In this document: piece by piece, positions 8,855 through 16,090 of the stretch | Layout: every line of letters begins with the position of its first letter | How positions within the stretch are numbered: position 1 is the first letter of the stretch | Assembly: GCA_963771435.1 (NCBI GenBank) | Contig: CAVYTF010000016.1 | Location: 10,291-74,290 of the forward strand | DNA from: CAVYTF01 sp963771435 | Lineage (GTDB): Bacteria > Bacteroidota > Bacteroidia > Chitinophagales > Chitinophagaceae | Direction: 5' to 3' | DNA length: 64,000 bases | Translations under genes and position numbers: made by a program | The notes under the pieces: model-generated | Told to the model about the DNA's origin: nothing | Database searches by the model: none | The model's input: the letters and a program-made list of their open reading frames with translations, nothing else

Positions 8855-9212
8855 AGGAAGTCCGGAAGAAGGAATGCGGGCATTATTTTCATAAAACGGG
8901 CACAATGTTCCACAAAAGAGGCAGGAATGTTTCACAAAAGGAGTGGAATTTTGGAAAAAAGGAGTGAAAATTTAGAAGAAGGGGGCGAAAATTTAGTAGA
9001 CCGGAGTGAAAATTTGAAAGAAAGGAGTGGAATTTACGAAGGCAGGAGTGAAATTTGGAGAGAAGGGAGTGAAATTTCCGAAGAAGGGAGTGAAATTTTT
9101 GAATAAAGGAGTGAAATTTCGATACTTGTAGGTGAAATTGCCATAATCAAGGGCATAATTTTGGGTTATATAAGAGAAGTTTTGGGGTATACAGGCGGAA
9201 TTTTGGGATAAA
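8855..9212. repeat. Imperfect tandem array, period 21 bp, about 17 units
   Basis: Reading in steps of 21 from 8940, units begin GGAGTGGAATTTT, GGAGTGAAAATTT, GGGGCGAAAATTT, GGAGTGAAAATTT, GGAGTGGAATTTA and so on, with GGAGTGAAATTT the consensus head and a variable tail. The phase persists through weaker units to 9212 and back to about 8855, with one 22-bp unit (8918-8939). Because 21 is a multiple of 3, every frame gives a seven-residue repeat: GVKFxxK or RSENLEE on the plus strand and NFTPxFx on the minus strand. Confidence 0.9.
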
Positions 9213-9428
9213 TGGGAATAACCGGGAATTATCCCTGTGAAAAATAGAAGTTTTTGGGTGAAATATTCAAGAAAATGGGTGGTATCATGAAAGATAAGAG
9301 TATAAAGAAGCTTACAACCACGCAAAACAGTGCGGGAACTTGGAGCAGGCAGTTCCGCCCGCCCGAACGCGGCAAGCACAAAAGAATTATTACCAAAATA
9401 TTTTAGAATTACTGTGCTTATTACAGGA

Positions 9429-9436
9429 TAAATTTG
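9429..9436 (+). promoter_or_regulatory. Putative -7 element (TAAATTTG) for the PBP1A gene
   Basis: TAAATTTG is an exact match to the Bacteroidota TAnnTTTG -7 consensus, about 60 bases before the ATG at 9497. No convincing -33 TTTG is present. Confidence 0.45.
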
Positions 9437-9496
9437 CGCATTGCGTGGCGATCGAGTGCCGCCATCAATTAAACATCATCTCTTAACTAAGTTATC

Positions 9497-11941
9497 ATGA
9501 AAGCTGCCGCTGCAAAAAAGAAAGCCCCCGCAACAAAGACGAAGTTTGCGGTAAAATTGCTGTGGCGTGCGTTCTTTATCGGGCTTGGTATCATCGTCGC
9601 CATTATTTTAATGGCCAATTATGGCCTGCTCGGCAGCATGCCTTCCATTGAAGAGTTGCAAAACCCGTCGGCAAGCCTGGCAAGCCAGGTAATTGCGGAC
9701 GACGGCACCATGATGGGCAAATATTTTTTGCAGGACCGCGTGAATGTTGAGTATAAAGACATCAGCCCCTACGTGATCGACGCGCTTGTGGCCACGGAAG
9801 ACGAGCGTTTTTATCACCATAGCGGCATTGATCCGCGATCGCTGGGGCGCGCATTTTTTACGCTGGGTGGAAAGGGCGGCGCAAGCACGATAACGATGCA
9901 AACGGCGAAGAATTTGTTCACGAATATCAGCTCAAACCGGCTGGTTAGGTTGATACAAAAGGTGAAAGAATGTATTATCGCCATAAAGCTGGAGCGAAAT
10001 TTTACAAAGCCGGAAATACTGGATATTTATTTGAACACAGTGGCTTTTAGTGACAACGTTTATGGCATCCGCAACGCTGCAAAAACGTTTTTTCAGAAAG
10101 AACCTGACCAGCTAAACGTGGAAGAGGCGGCAGTTTTGGTGGGAATGGTGAACGCGCCCACGCTTTATAACCCGCGGCGCAACCCAATGCTGGCGCAGGA
10201 GAGAAGAAATCTCGTGATAACGCAGATGGTGCGCAATAATTACCTGACGCAGGCGCAGGGGAACGATATAAAAACAAGGCCGATCGTGCTGAGTTATAAA
10301 AAACTGGACGAAGCATCGGGGCTGGCGCCTTATTTCAGGATGGTGCTGGGCGAAGAGATGAAACAATGGTGCAAAACGCACACGAAGCAGGACGGAACGC
10401 AGTATAATTTATTCAAAGACGGGCTGAAGATCTACACAACCATCAACCCGCGGATGCAATTATACGCTGAAGAGGCCGTGGCGAAACATATGAGCTACAT
10501 GCAGGGGCTGCTGAACGTGCAGGACGATGTGAAAAAGGGGAGTGTTTGGAAGGGCCACGAGAATATCATCCTGGCGGCGATGAAACAAAGCGACCGCTGG
10601 AAGGCAATGAAGAAAGAAGGCATGGATGATGATGCGGTAAAACTGGCATTTCATGAAAAAGTGCCCATGAAGATATTTGCGTGGAACAATAACCGTTCGA
10701 AAGACACGGTGATGAGCCCTTATGACTCAATAAAATATTGCAAACAGATGCTGCAGGCGGGTTTTATGGCGATGGACCCCATCAGCGGGGAGGTGAAAGC
10801 ATGGGTTGGAGGCATTGATTTTAAAACATTCAAGTTCGATCACGTGAATGTGAACACAAAAAGGCAGGTTGGTTCTACCATTAAGCCATTGCTCTACAGC
10901 CTTGCCATTGAAGATAATTCTTTCACGCCAAACACGCCCGTAGAAGACGAACAGCAGGATTTTAAAGGCTATGGAAACGTGCCTGCGACGGCAACAAGCT
11001 GCACAGGAGAGACCATGCCGCTGTCGCAAGCGCTTGCTTTGTCCAGAAACTGTGCAACTGCCTACGTTATGAAGCAAATGGGCGACGGAGGTGTAAGCGC
11101 CGAGAAGTTTATTACTTTTTTACGGAGTTGTAATGTGAGCAGCCCGTTGGAAGCATATCCTTCCATTGCGCTGGGCAGCGAAGAAATTTCTTTGTATGAG
11201 ATGATGCAGGCATATAGTATGTTCCCAGGCAGAGGTTTTGATGCAAAACCAATGTACATAACCCGTATAGAGGATAAAAACGGGAATGTGCTGCAAACAA
11301 ATATTCCACAAAGGAAACATGTGATAAGTGATGTAACGGCATATTCACTAATTACGATGATGGAAGGTGTAATGCAGTTTGGTACCGGACGCCGCATCTG
11401 GAATTATGATGTAAACGGGGACATTGCAGGCAAAACAGGCACTACTAACGATAACAGCGATGCATGGTTTATTGGTTATACACCACAATTGTTGTGCGGC
11501 GTGTGGACGGGCTGCGATGACAGGTTCATAAGATTCAATACCACAGCAGTGGGGCAGGGATCTTCTGTTGCATTGCCTGTTTGGGCTTATTTTTATAACC
11601 AATCTGTGAACGATAAAAACCTAGCCCTGGATGAAAAAACCAAATTTGTGAGGCCTGACGTAATGCCTAATGATATATCATACGATTGGGTGAACAATGT
11701 ACCCAAAACCCTTGGCCCCGAAGGGCAGGATATAAATGGGGATACCGCAGATATCAAAGCACTGCCCGATCCTGCAAAAGAAAAGAATAATAATATTGCC
11801 CCCGAAAGCCAGTTGCCGACTGATAACACAGAGCCAAACAACGATGAAAACAATGTTCCGTCCAAACCGAAACCTATTAACACACAGCCTGCAAACAATA
11901 CCAAGCCACAGCCAAAAGCTGTGATGCCGCCGCATAAATAA
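9497..11941 (+). CDS. Penicillin-binding protein 1A, bifunctional glycosyltransferase/transpeptidase
   Basis: An 814-residue class A PBP that polymerises and cross-links peptidoglycan in the periplasm. A Lys/Ala-rich cytoplasmic tail (1-18) precedes one membrane anchor (about 22-44). The GT51 domain carries EDERFYHHSGID (from residue 101) and the GGASTITMQTAKN block. The transpeptidase domain carries the SxxK motif in GSTIKPL (near 458), SRNCAT as the SxN motif, and GKTGTTNDNSDAWF as the KTG motif. The last 80 residues are Pro/Asn/Lys-rich and probably disordered. All catalytic motifs are intact. The gene is flanked by a long repeat array upstream and has no partner genes. Confidence 0.95.
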   Translation: MKAAAAKKKAPATKTKFAVKLLWRAFFIGLGIIVAIILMANYGLLGSMPSIEELQNPSASLASQVIADDGTMMGKYFLQDRVNVEYKDISPYVIDALVATEDERFYHHSGIDPRSLGRAFFTLGGKGGASTITMQTAKNLFTNISSNRLVRLIQKVKECIIAIKLERNFTKPEILDIYLNTVAFSDNVYGIRNAAKTFFQKEPDQLNVEEAAVLVGMVNAPTLYNPRRNPMLAQERRNLVITQMVRNNYLTQAQGNDIKTRPIVLSYKKLDEASGLAPYFRMVLGEEMKQWCKTHTKQDGTQYNLFKDGLKIYTTINPRMQLYAEEAVAKHMSYMQGLLNVQDDVKKGSVWKGHENIILAAMKQSDRWKAMKKEGMDDDAVKLAFHEKVPMKIFAWNNNRSKDTVMSPYDSIKYCKQMLQAGFMAMDPISGEVKAWVGGIDFKTFKFDHVNVNTKRQVGSTIKPLLYSLAIEDNSFTPNTPVEDEQQDFKGYGNVPATATSCTGETMPLSQALALSRNCATAYVMKQMGDGGVSAEKFITFLRSCNVSSPLEAYPSIALGSEEISLYEMMQAYSMFPGRGFDAKPMYITRIEDKNGNVLQTNIPQRKHVISDVTAYSLITMMEGVMQFGTGRRIWNYDVNGDIAGKTGTTNDNSDAWFIGYTPQLLCGVWTGCDDRFIRFNTTAVGQGSSVALPVWAYFYNQSVNDKNLALDEKTKFVRPDVMPNDISYDWVNNVPKTLGPEGQDINGDTADIKALPDPAKEKNNNIAPESQLPTDNTEPNNDENNVPSKPKPINTQPANNTKPQPKAVMPPHK

Positions 11942-12051
11942 CTTATTGTTGTTAGTGATAGAAAAGATGATAAAAGAGTTTTTATCAAATAATTATTATT
12001 CTTCTAAAAAAAGTTCTAACTTTATGTTTCACCAAAGAAAAGGAGGTATTC

Positions 12052-12099
12052 ATGCAATTAACAGATATATCATGGAAGCTTTCGGTTAGTTTCGTTTAA
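12052..12099 (+). other. Candidate 15-codon leader ORF with strong Shine-Dalgarno (or small RNA)
   Basis: ATG at 12052 is preceded by AAAAGGAGG (12038-12046), 5 bases upstream, the strongest ribosome binding site I see in the window. It opens a frame encoding MQLTDISWKLSVSFV, ended by TAA at 12097. A TAACTTTA box lies 28 bases before the ATG and an intrinsic terminator follows 45 bases after the stop, so the whole unit would be a transcript of about 140-150 nt. It could be a leader peptide, a microprotein or a small RNA that only resembles a gene. No homologue is recognised. Confidence 0.4.
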
Positions 12100-12143
12100 C
12101 CGGGCTCACTCCATAAGAAATAATCTGCTCCGCAAAGCGGAGA

Positions 12144-12174
12144 GCCATCGCCTTAAAAGACGATGGCTTTTTTT
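12144..12174 (+). terminator. Rho-independent terminator
   Basis: A perfect 7-bp stem GCCATCG / CGATGGC with a 10-base loop, followed by seven T. It is preceded by a separate hairpin CTCCGC-AAA-GCGGAG (12128-12142). It ends either the PBP1A transcript or the small transcript at 12052. Confidence 0.85.
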
Positions 12175-12300
12175 ATAAAATAGTTCCGCCTGATCGACCG
12201 ATATTTTTCCGTTTCCATAGTTTGTACTGATTATTTTTATTTATTGAAAAGAAAAAATTTATATTGCATCAAATAAAAACCTTCAAAACAAAAGTTAATT

Positions 12301-12930
12301 ATGAAAAAGTATTTGGTTGAATTTATCGGCACATTTTTTCTCGTGCTTGCTGTTTGTATGGCTGGCAGCAAAGCCGGCAATTTTGCGCCTATCGCGATCG
12401 GTGTTACATTGATGGTAATGGTTTATGCGGGAGGCTATGTTTCAGGAGGACATTATAATCCTGCTGTATCGCTTGCAGTATACATAAGAGGTAAACTTCC
12501 TGCTATGGAAATGGTTGGGTATTGGATCGTGCAGATTGCAGGGGCGGCGTTGGCAGCTTTAGTAGCATCTAAAGTTTTTATGTATGCTACAACGGCCCAT
12601 TCAAATGACTTTCCAAAAAGAGAAATAGCTGCTGAAATGCTTGGTACGTTTGCTTTGGCTTATGTTGTGCTTAACACAGCCACTTCTACAAAGACTGCCG
12701 GTAATAGTAATTATGGCCTTGCGATCGGCTTCACTGTTGTGGCAATGGCTTATATTTTAGGCCCTATTTCAGGAGGTGCATTTAATACAGCAGTAGCATT
12801 TGGCAATACTATTTTCGGAGGCTTTGCATGGAGTGGTTTCTGGATATATTTTGCAGGTACCTTTATTGGCGGAGCAGTTGCAGGAATTGTATACAGGGTC
12901 ATCAATCCTGATGCGGATCAATCAATTTAA
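12301..12930 (+). CDS. Aquaporin / MIP family channel
   Basis: A 209-residue membrane channel with six predicted helices and two pore half-helices, short for the family (usually 220-280). The first pore motif is intact in SGGHYNPAVSLA (about residues 49-60). The second, in SGGAFNTAVAFG (about 157-168), reads NTA instead of NPA. The N-terminus YLVEFIGTFFLVL is typical. It is probably a water or small neutral solute channel in the inner membrane; selectivity cannot be assigned because the second filter motif is altered. It stands alone, between a terminator and a separate promoter. Confidence 0.88.
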   Translation: MKKYLVEFIGTFFLVLAVCMAGSKAGNFAPIAIGVTLMVMVYAGGYVSGGHYNPAVSLAVYIRGKLPAMEMVGYWIVQIAGAALAALVASKVFMYATTAHSNDFPKREIAAEMLGTFALAYVVLNTATSTKTAGNSNYGLAIGFTVVAMAYILGPISGGAFNTAVAFGNTIFGGFAWSGFWIYFAGTFIGGAVAGIVYRVINPDADQSI

Positions 12931-13023
12931 AATATTTAACCAGAACCTCCTGCAATGCATGAGTTTTTTGTTTAAGACAAATGGTTAATAATGAAGGTCA
13001 TCATGGCCGTTATTTTCAAAATG

Positions 13024-13067
13024 TTTGGCTGGAACCTAATTGTGCCGTACCTTTGCGGCGCAATTAG
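13024..13067 (+). promoter_or_regulatory. Promoter with an inverted repeat enclosing the -7 box
   Basis: TTTG at 13024-13027 and an exact TAnnTTTG box, TACCTTTG, at 13048-13055 are separated by 20 bases, as in Bacteroidota sigma-70 promoters. CTAATTGTGCCG (13036-13047) and CGGCGCAATTAG (13056-13067) immediately flank the -7 box and are inverted repeats of each other at 11 of 12 positions. The repeat is an operator candidate for the small gene at 13183. Confidence 0.7.
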
Positions 13068-13182
13068 AGATAATTATCCTCAATAAAAGTTTCCTGAAAA
13101 GAAACTTAGCCTCCTCTGACGAAAGAAGTAATTACACTTCGCCGCTTGCTGTTGAAATATTTTTTAAACAAAAAACAGAAGT
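13068..13182 (+). other. Candidate structured 5' leader of about 115-125 nt
   Basis: Between the strong promoter and the ATG at 13183 lies a leader with two small stems, AGTTTC/GAAACT (around 13088-13107) and GAAGT-aattac-ACTTC (around 13124-13140), then a TTTTTT run. This length is unusual here; most genes in the window have leaders of 5-30 bases. It may carry post-transcriptional control. No known riboswitch is recognised. Confidence 0.4.
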
Positions 13183-13386
13183 ATGAACAGCAATTTCAAA
13201 GAATCCATTCTTCAAATGGAAGAAGATGATCTAAAGCAATTGGTTATGGAAGTAAAAGAGACAGTAGCATCAGGCATCAGCCTAGAAAAAAAACCTGCCA
13301 AACAAACTGTATTCGGCACAGCAGATCTTTGGCATATTCAGAAGATGAAAAAGGGTATTGCTACACGCAAAACTTTTATTTTATAA
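13183..13386 (+). CDS. Small hypothetical protein with DLWxIQ C-terminal motif
   Basis: A 67-residue basic, soluble protein. The first half is an acidic helix (ESILQMEEDDLKQLVMEVKE) and the end is FGTADLWHIQKMKKGIATRK. Short Bacteroidota proteins ending in a similar F-x-x-ADLWxIQ-basic motif seem familiar to me, but no function is known to me. The gene has its own strong promoter, a long leader and a perfect terminator, so it is a monocistronic, probably highly expressed unit rather than a spurious frame. Confidence 0.7.
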   Translation: MNSNFKESILQMEEDDLKQLVMEVKETVASGISLEKKPAKQTVFGTADLWHIQKMKKGIATRKTFIL

Positions 13387-13412
13387 ATAATAAATATTGC
13401 TTTAATTTTTTT

Positions 13413-13441
13413 AAGTTCCGCATCGCTGCGGAACTTTTTTT
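13413..13441 (+). terminator. Rho-independent terminator of the 67-aa gene
   Basis: A 10-bp perfect stem AAGTTCCGCA / TGCGGAACTT with a TCGC loop runs into a T-run. Confidence 0.92.
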
Positions 13442-13530
13442 ATTTGTTATATTTTTTTAAAGACCCCTTTTGGCAGGATTCTTGAAATTTATACTCCAAA
13501 TTTATATTTAACCAACTAAAAATTATAATC

Positions 13531-13836
13531 ATGAGTTTACAAAAAGTTTTGATCGGAACAGTATCCGGTATATTAGCAGGAGTAGCAGTAGGCTTACTTC
13601 TTGCGCCAGCAAAAGGTAGCGAAACACGCCAAAAAATTGCGGAATCAACTGATCATTTGCGGAATAAATTGCGCAATATCCGGGGCAGAGCCTCAGACGA
13701 ACTAGATCAATTGCAGGAAATTTTTGAAAACGAAGTGAGCGGCCTAAAAGATGATGTTCGCTCAAAGATATTAAAGCTTATTGAATCATCTAAAATAAGC
13801 TACAGCCATGTAAAAGATGAAGCAATGGCAAACTAA
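13531..13836 (+). CDS. YtxH domain-containing protein
   Basis: A 101-residue protein: one N-terminal membrane or glycine-rich segment (VLIGTVSGILAGVAVGLLLAP, about residues 6-26), then APAKGSETRQKI and a long amphipathic helix with coiled-coil character (about 35-95). The GxxxG helix followed by LLAPxxGxETR is the YtxH (PF12732) signature. The family is associated with general stress in Firmicutes and is widespread in Bacteroidota; its biochemical role is unknown. The gene is monocistronic, with a terminator directly after it. Confidence 0.85.
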   Translation: MSLQKVLIGTVSGILAGVAVGLLLAPAKGSETRQKIAESTDHLRNKLRNIRGRASDELDQLQEIFENEVSGLKDDVRSKILKLIESSKISYSHVKDEAMAN

Positions 13837-13856
13837 ATCATGAAAACAACACCTAT

Positions 13857-13890
13857 AAAAAGCGGCTCTCGTCCAGGGAGGCGCTTTTTT
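13857..13890 (+). terminator. Rho-independent terminator of the YtxH gene
   Basis: AAAAGCG pairs with CGCTTTT and an inner CTC/GAG pair extends the stem; the structure ends in six T. Confidence 0.75.
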
Positions 13891-13942
13891 ATTTTTGCTA
13901 ATTACTCAAGCTTTTTAATTAATTTACACTCAAAATAAAAAA

Positions 13943-14446
13943 ATGACCCATAAAAAGAAATTGTCTGTTATCCTAGCAATGGCTGTTTTGGTGATAGCAG
14001 GTATTGCTGCTCACAAGCCCCAATTACAACCTGGAGATGGTTTTAAAAATTTACAGGTTTTGCCCAAAGATATAAGCCACGATAGTTTGATGGGTTTAAT
14101 GCATCAATATAGCCATGCTTTAGGAGTACATTGCACTTTTTGTCATGCCCCCAATAAAGATGACCCTTCCGGCCACCTTGACTTTGCAAGCGACGATAAA
14201 CCTGAAAAAGATATTGCGCGCCACATGATGCGCATGACAGCGTACATTAATACAACTTATTTTAACTTTAATGGCTCTAATCAGCCCGACACGATCAAAG
14301 TGGTTAGCTGTGTTACCTGTCACAGGGGGAACCCGCATCCTGAATCCGAACAAATGGGAAATGATGAGCATAGAGATTCACCGCCCCCTCCGGGTATGCC
14401 CCCACCGCCGCCCGGGAATTCTCCTGCGCCAAACGGTGGCCATTAA
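13943..14446 (+). CDS. Diheme c-type cytochrome (photosynthetic reaction centre cytochrome c subunit-like)
   Basis: A 167-residue exported protein with an N-terminal signal or anchor helix (about residues 7-24). It has two heme attachment sites: CTFCH near residue 62 and CVTCH near 117. The spacing and the surrounding sequence (LGVHCTFCHAPN, MMRMTAYIN and SCVTCHRGNP) resemble the CytoC_RC family, which is also found outside phototrophs as a periplasmic electron carrier. The tail is Pro/Gly-rich and probably flexible. Nothing else in the window suggests photosynthesis. The ccmE/ccmF maturation genes at 37.5-40.5 kb would serve such proteins. Confidence 0.85.
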   Translation: MTHKKKLSVILAMAVLVIAGIAAHKPQLQPGDGFKNLQVLPKDISHDSLMGLMHQYSHALGVHCTFCHAPNKDDPSGHLDFASDDKPEKDIARHMMRMTAYINTTYFNFNGSNQPDTIKVVSCVTCHRGNPHPESEQMGNDEHRDSPPPPGMPPPPPGNSPAPNGGH

Positions 14447-14458
14447 TATGAATAATTA

Positions 14459-15319
14459 ATGCAAAAAATAATTGCAGTTTCGGGAAAGAACGGGCAGTTG
14501 GGCAGCGAGTTGCAATTACTTGCCCCTTCTTTTAGCGAAATGGATCTTGTATTTGTAGATAGAGAAACGTTGAACCTGGCGGATGAACATTCAATTGAAT
14601 CTTTTTTTAAACAAAATAAGCCAGCTTTTTTTATCAATTGCGCGGCGTACACTGCTGTTGACAAAGCGGAAACTGAAAAGGAAACTGCATATAAAATAAA
14701 TGCAGAGGCTGTAAAAACTATTGCAAAACATTGCTCAATACATCAAACAAAACTCATTCATATTTCCACGGATTATGTTTTTAACGGCAATGCTGATAAG
14801 CCTTATGAACCCGATGACGAAACCAATCCGGTAAATTATTATGGCTACTCTAAATGGATGGGGGAAAAGCTGGCGTTAGAAAACAATGCAGAAACGATCA
14901 TCATTCGCACTTCGTGGGTTTACAGCCCTTTCGGGAACAATTTTGTAAAAACTATGCTGCGCCTGATGAAGGAGCGCCCAGAAATAAACGTGGTTAACGA
15001 CCAGTTTGGCTCGCCCACTTATGCAAAAGACCTGGCGGAAGTTATTTTAGAAATAATAAAGCAGCAGGCAGTACATGCCGGCATTTACCATTTCAGCAAC
15101 GGCGGCGAAATAAGCTGGTTTCAGTTTGCCGAAGCCATTAAAAACAACACCCATTCGCCCTGCAAAGTGAACGGCATACCAACATCCCAATATCCCACAC
15201 CTGCCAAAAGGCCACATTATTCTGTGATGAATAAAAATAAGATCATCGAAACTTACGGCATCGCTATAAAACCATGGGAGCAGAGTTTACGGGAATGTTT
15301 GAAGGAACTTGGTGTATAA
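14459..15319 (+). CDS. rfbD: dTDP-4-dehydrorhamnose reductase
   Basis: A 286-residue NAD(P)H-dependent reductase that makes dTDP-L-rhamnose for cell-surface polysaccharides. It is an SDR fold with the glycine motif GKNGQLGSEL (residues 9-18), an INCAAYTAVDKAE block, STDYVFNG and the catalytic YYGYSKWMGE (YxxxK). Length and motif order are normal. It starts 12 bases after the cytochrome stop and could share its transcript, but no other rml genes are nearby. A tandem 21-bp array follows. Confidence 0.93.
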   Translation: MQKIIAVSGKNGQLGSELQLLAPSFSEMDLVFVDRETLNLADEHSIESFFKQNKPAFFINCAAYTAVDKAETEKETAYKINAEAVKTIAKHCSIHQTKLIHISTDYVFNGNADKPYEPDDETNPVNYYGYSKWMGEKLALENNAETIIIRTSWVYSPFGNNFVKTMLRLMKERPEINVVNDQFGSPTYAKDLAEVILEIIKQQAVHAGIYHFSNGGEISWFQFAEAIKNNTHSPCKVNGIPTSQYPTPAKRPHYSVMNKNKIIETYGIAIKPWEQSLRECLKELGV

Positions 15320-15376
15320 ATAATAAATATTAAGCCTAAAAGACTATTTCAGATATAAAATGGTGTTTGCCGGAAG

Positions 15377-15460
15377 CTCCGTTAAGTCCAACAGGAACTC
15401 CGTTAAGTCTAACAGAAGTTTCGTTAAGTCTAACGGACGCTACGTTTTGATCGAATTTGC
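15377..15460. repeat. Tandem array, period 21 bp, four units
   Basis: Units begin at 15377 (CTCCGTTAAGTCCAACAGG..), 15398 (CTCCGTTAAGTCTAACAG..), 15419 (TTTCGTTAAGTCTAACGG..) and a decayed one at 15440 (CTACGTTTTGATC..). The first three share CGTTAAGTC(C/T)AAC. The sequence is unrelated to the other arrays, but the period is the same. Confidence 0.88.
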
Positions 15461-15486
15461 TTTTAAAAAGATAAGAAAAACAATCT

Positions 15487-15494
15487 TAACTTTG
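15487..15494 (+). promoter_or_regulatory. Putative -7 element (TAACTTTG) for yajQ
   Basis: An exact TAnnTTTG match 45 bases before the yajQ ATG. A -33 TTTG at the usual distance is not evident. Confidence 0.45.
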
Positions 15495-15539
15495 AATAAC
15501 GTAACAAACAATCTTAACCCAGTTAAATTATAAACTTAT

Positions 15540-16031
15540 ATGCCATCATTTGATATTGCCAGCAAAGTGGATCTGCAAACGTTGGACAACACCATCAACA
15601 CAGTGAAAAAAGAGATCAGCAACCGTTTTGATTTTAAAGATTCGCATGTTTCGGTTGATTTGAATAAAAAAGATTATTTGGTAACGATCGAAGTGGAAAG
15701 CGAAATGAAAATGAAACAAGTAATTGACGTGATCATCGGCCGCGCTATGAAACAGGGAATCGACGCCAACGCATTTAATTTTGACAAGGACGCTTATCCC
15801 AGCGGCAAATCAATAAAAAAAGAAGTAGCCGTAACCAATGGCCTGAAACAGGAAGATGCAAAAAAAATTGTGAAATTGATAAAAGATTCAGGACTGAAAG
15901 TGCAGGTGCAGATAATGGACGAAATAGTGCGCGTGACCGGAAAAAAGATCGACGACTTGCAGGATGTAATAGCACTTTGCAAAAGTGGCGGCCTGGATTT
16001 CCCGCTGCAGTTTACGAATATGAAAGGATAG
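15540..16031 (+). CDS. yajQ: YajQ family cyclic-di-GMP-binding protein
   Basis: A 163-residue soluble protein of normal family length, beginning MPSFDIASKVDLQTLDN, with the diagnostic N-terminal MPSFDI/S-K-D pattern, EISNRFDFKDS and RVTGKKIDDLQDVI near the end. YajQ proteins fold as two ferredoxin-like domains; some bind c-di-GMP and nucleotides and act with transcription factors. The biological role in Bacteroidota is unknown. It is a single-gene unit with its own -7 box, followed by a new promoter. Confidence 0.93.
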   Translation: MPSFDIASKVDLQTLDNTINTVKKEISNRFDFKDSHVSVDLNKKDYLVTIEVESEMKMKQVIDVIIGRAMKQGIDANAFNFDKDAYPSGKSIKKEVAVTNGLKQEDAKKIVKLIKDSGLKVQVQIMDEIVRVTGKKIDDLQDVIALCKSGGLDFPLQFTNMKG

Positions 16032-16039
16032 GATCATCG

Positions 16040-16070
16040 TTTGGATGATTGCGGTATTATACTATATTTG
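16040..16070 (+). promoter_or_regulatory. Promoter of pdhA (TTTG - 19 nt - TATATTTG)
   Basis: TTTG (16040-16043) and the exact -7 consensus TATATTTG (16063-16070) are separated by 19 bases, the best match to the Bacteroidota promoter in the window. Transcription would begin near 16077, 14 bases before the GTG at 16091. Confidence 0.75.
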
Positions 16071-16090
16071 CCGCTCAAATTTTAACCATC

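Larger units (their letters stand above)
8813..9496. other. Long intergenic region dominated by a 21-bp tandem array
   Basis: 684 bases between two rightward genes. The first 60 bases contain GGAAGTCCGGAAG-type octamer sequence, followed by the 21-bp array (8855-9212). After that come about 200 bases without clear structure, and the promoter of the PBP gene. Frames open through the array encode only heptad repeats and are not annotated as genes. Confidence 0.8.
11942..12300. other. Intergenic region with a short SD-led ORF and a terminator
   Basis: 359 bases between PBP1A and the aquaporin gene. It holds a possible -7 element (TAACTTTA, 12017-12024), a very strong Shine-Dalgarno sequence, a 15-codon frame (12052-12099), a small hairpin (12128-12142) and an intrinsic terminator (12144-12174). 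The remaining 125 bases before the aquaporin gene are AT-rich with nothing recognisable. Confidence 0.7.

Noticed and set aside
8993..9379. Minus-strand frame of 128 codons with NFTPxFx heptads
   Set aside because: The heptads follow directly from the 21-bp DNA period, all frames show them, and the frame has no plausible start or domain.
13943..14446. Evidence of photosynthesis
   Set aside because: The cytochrome resembles the reaction-centre subunit family, but this family is also found in non-phototrophs and no other photosynthesis gene is present.
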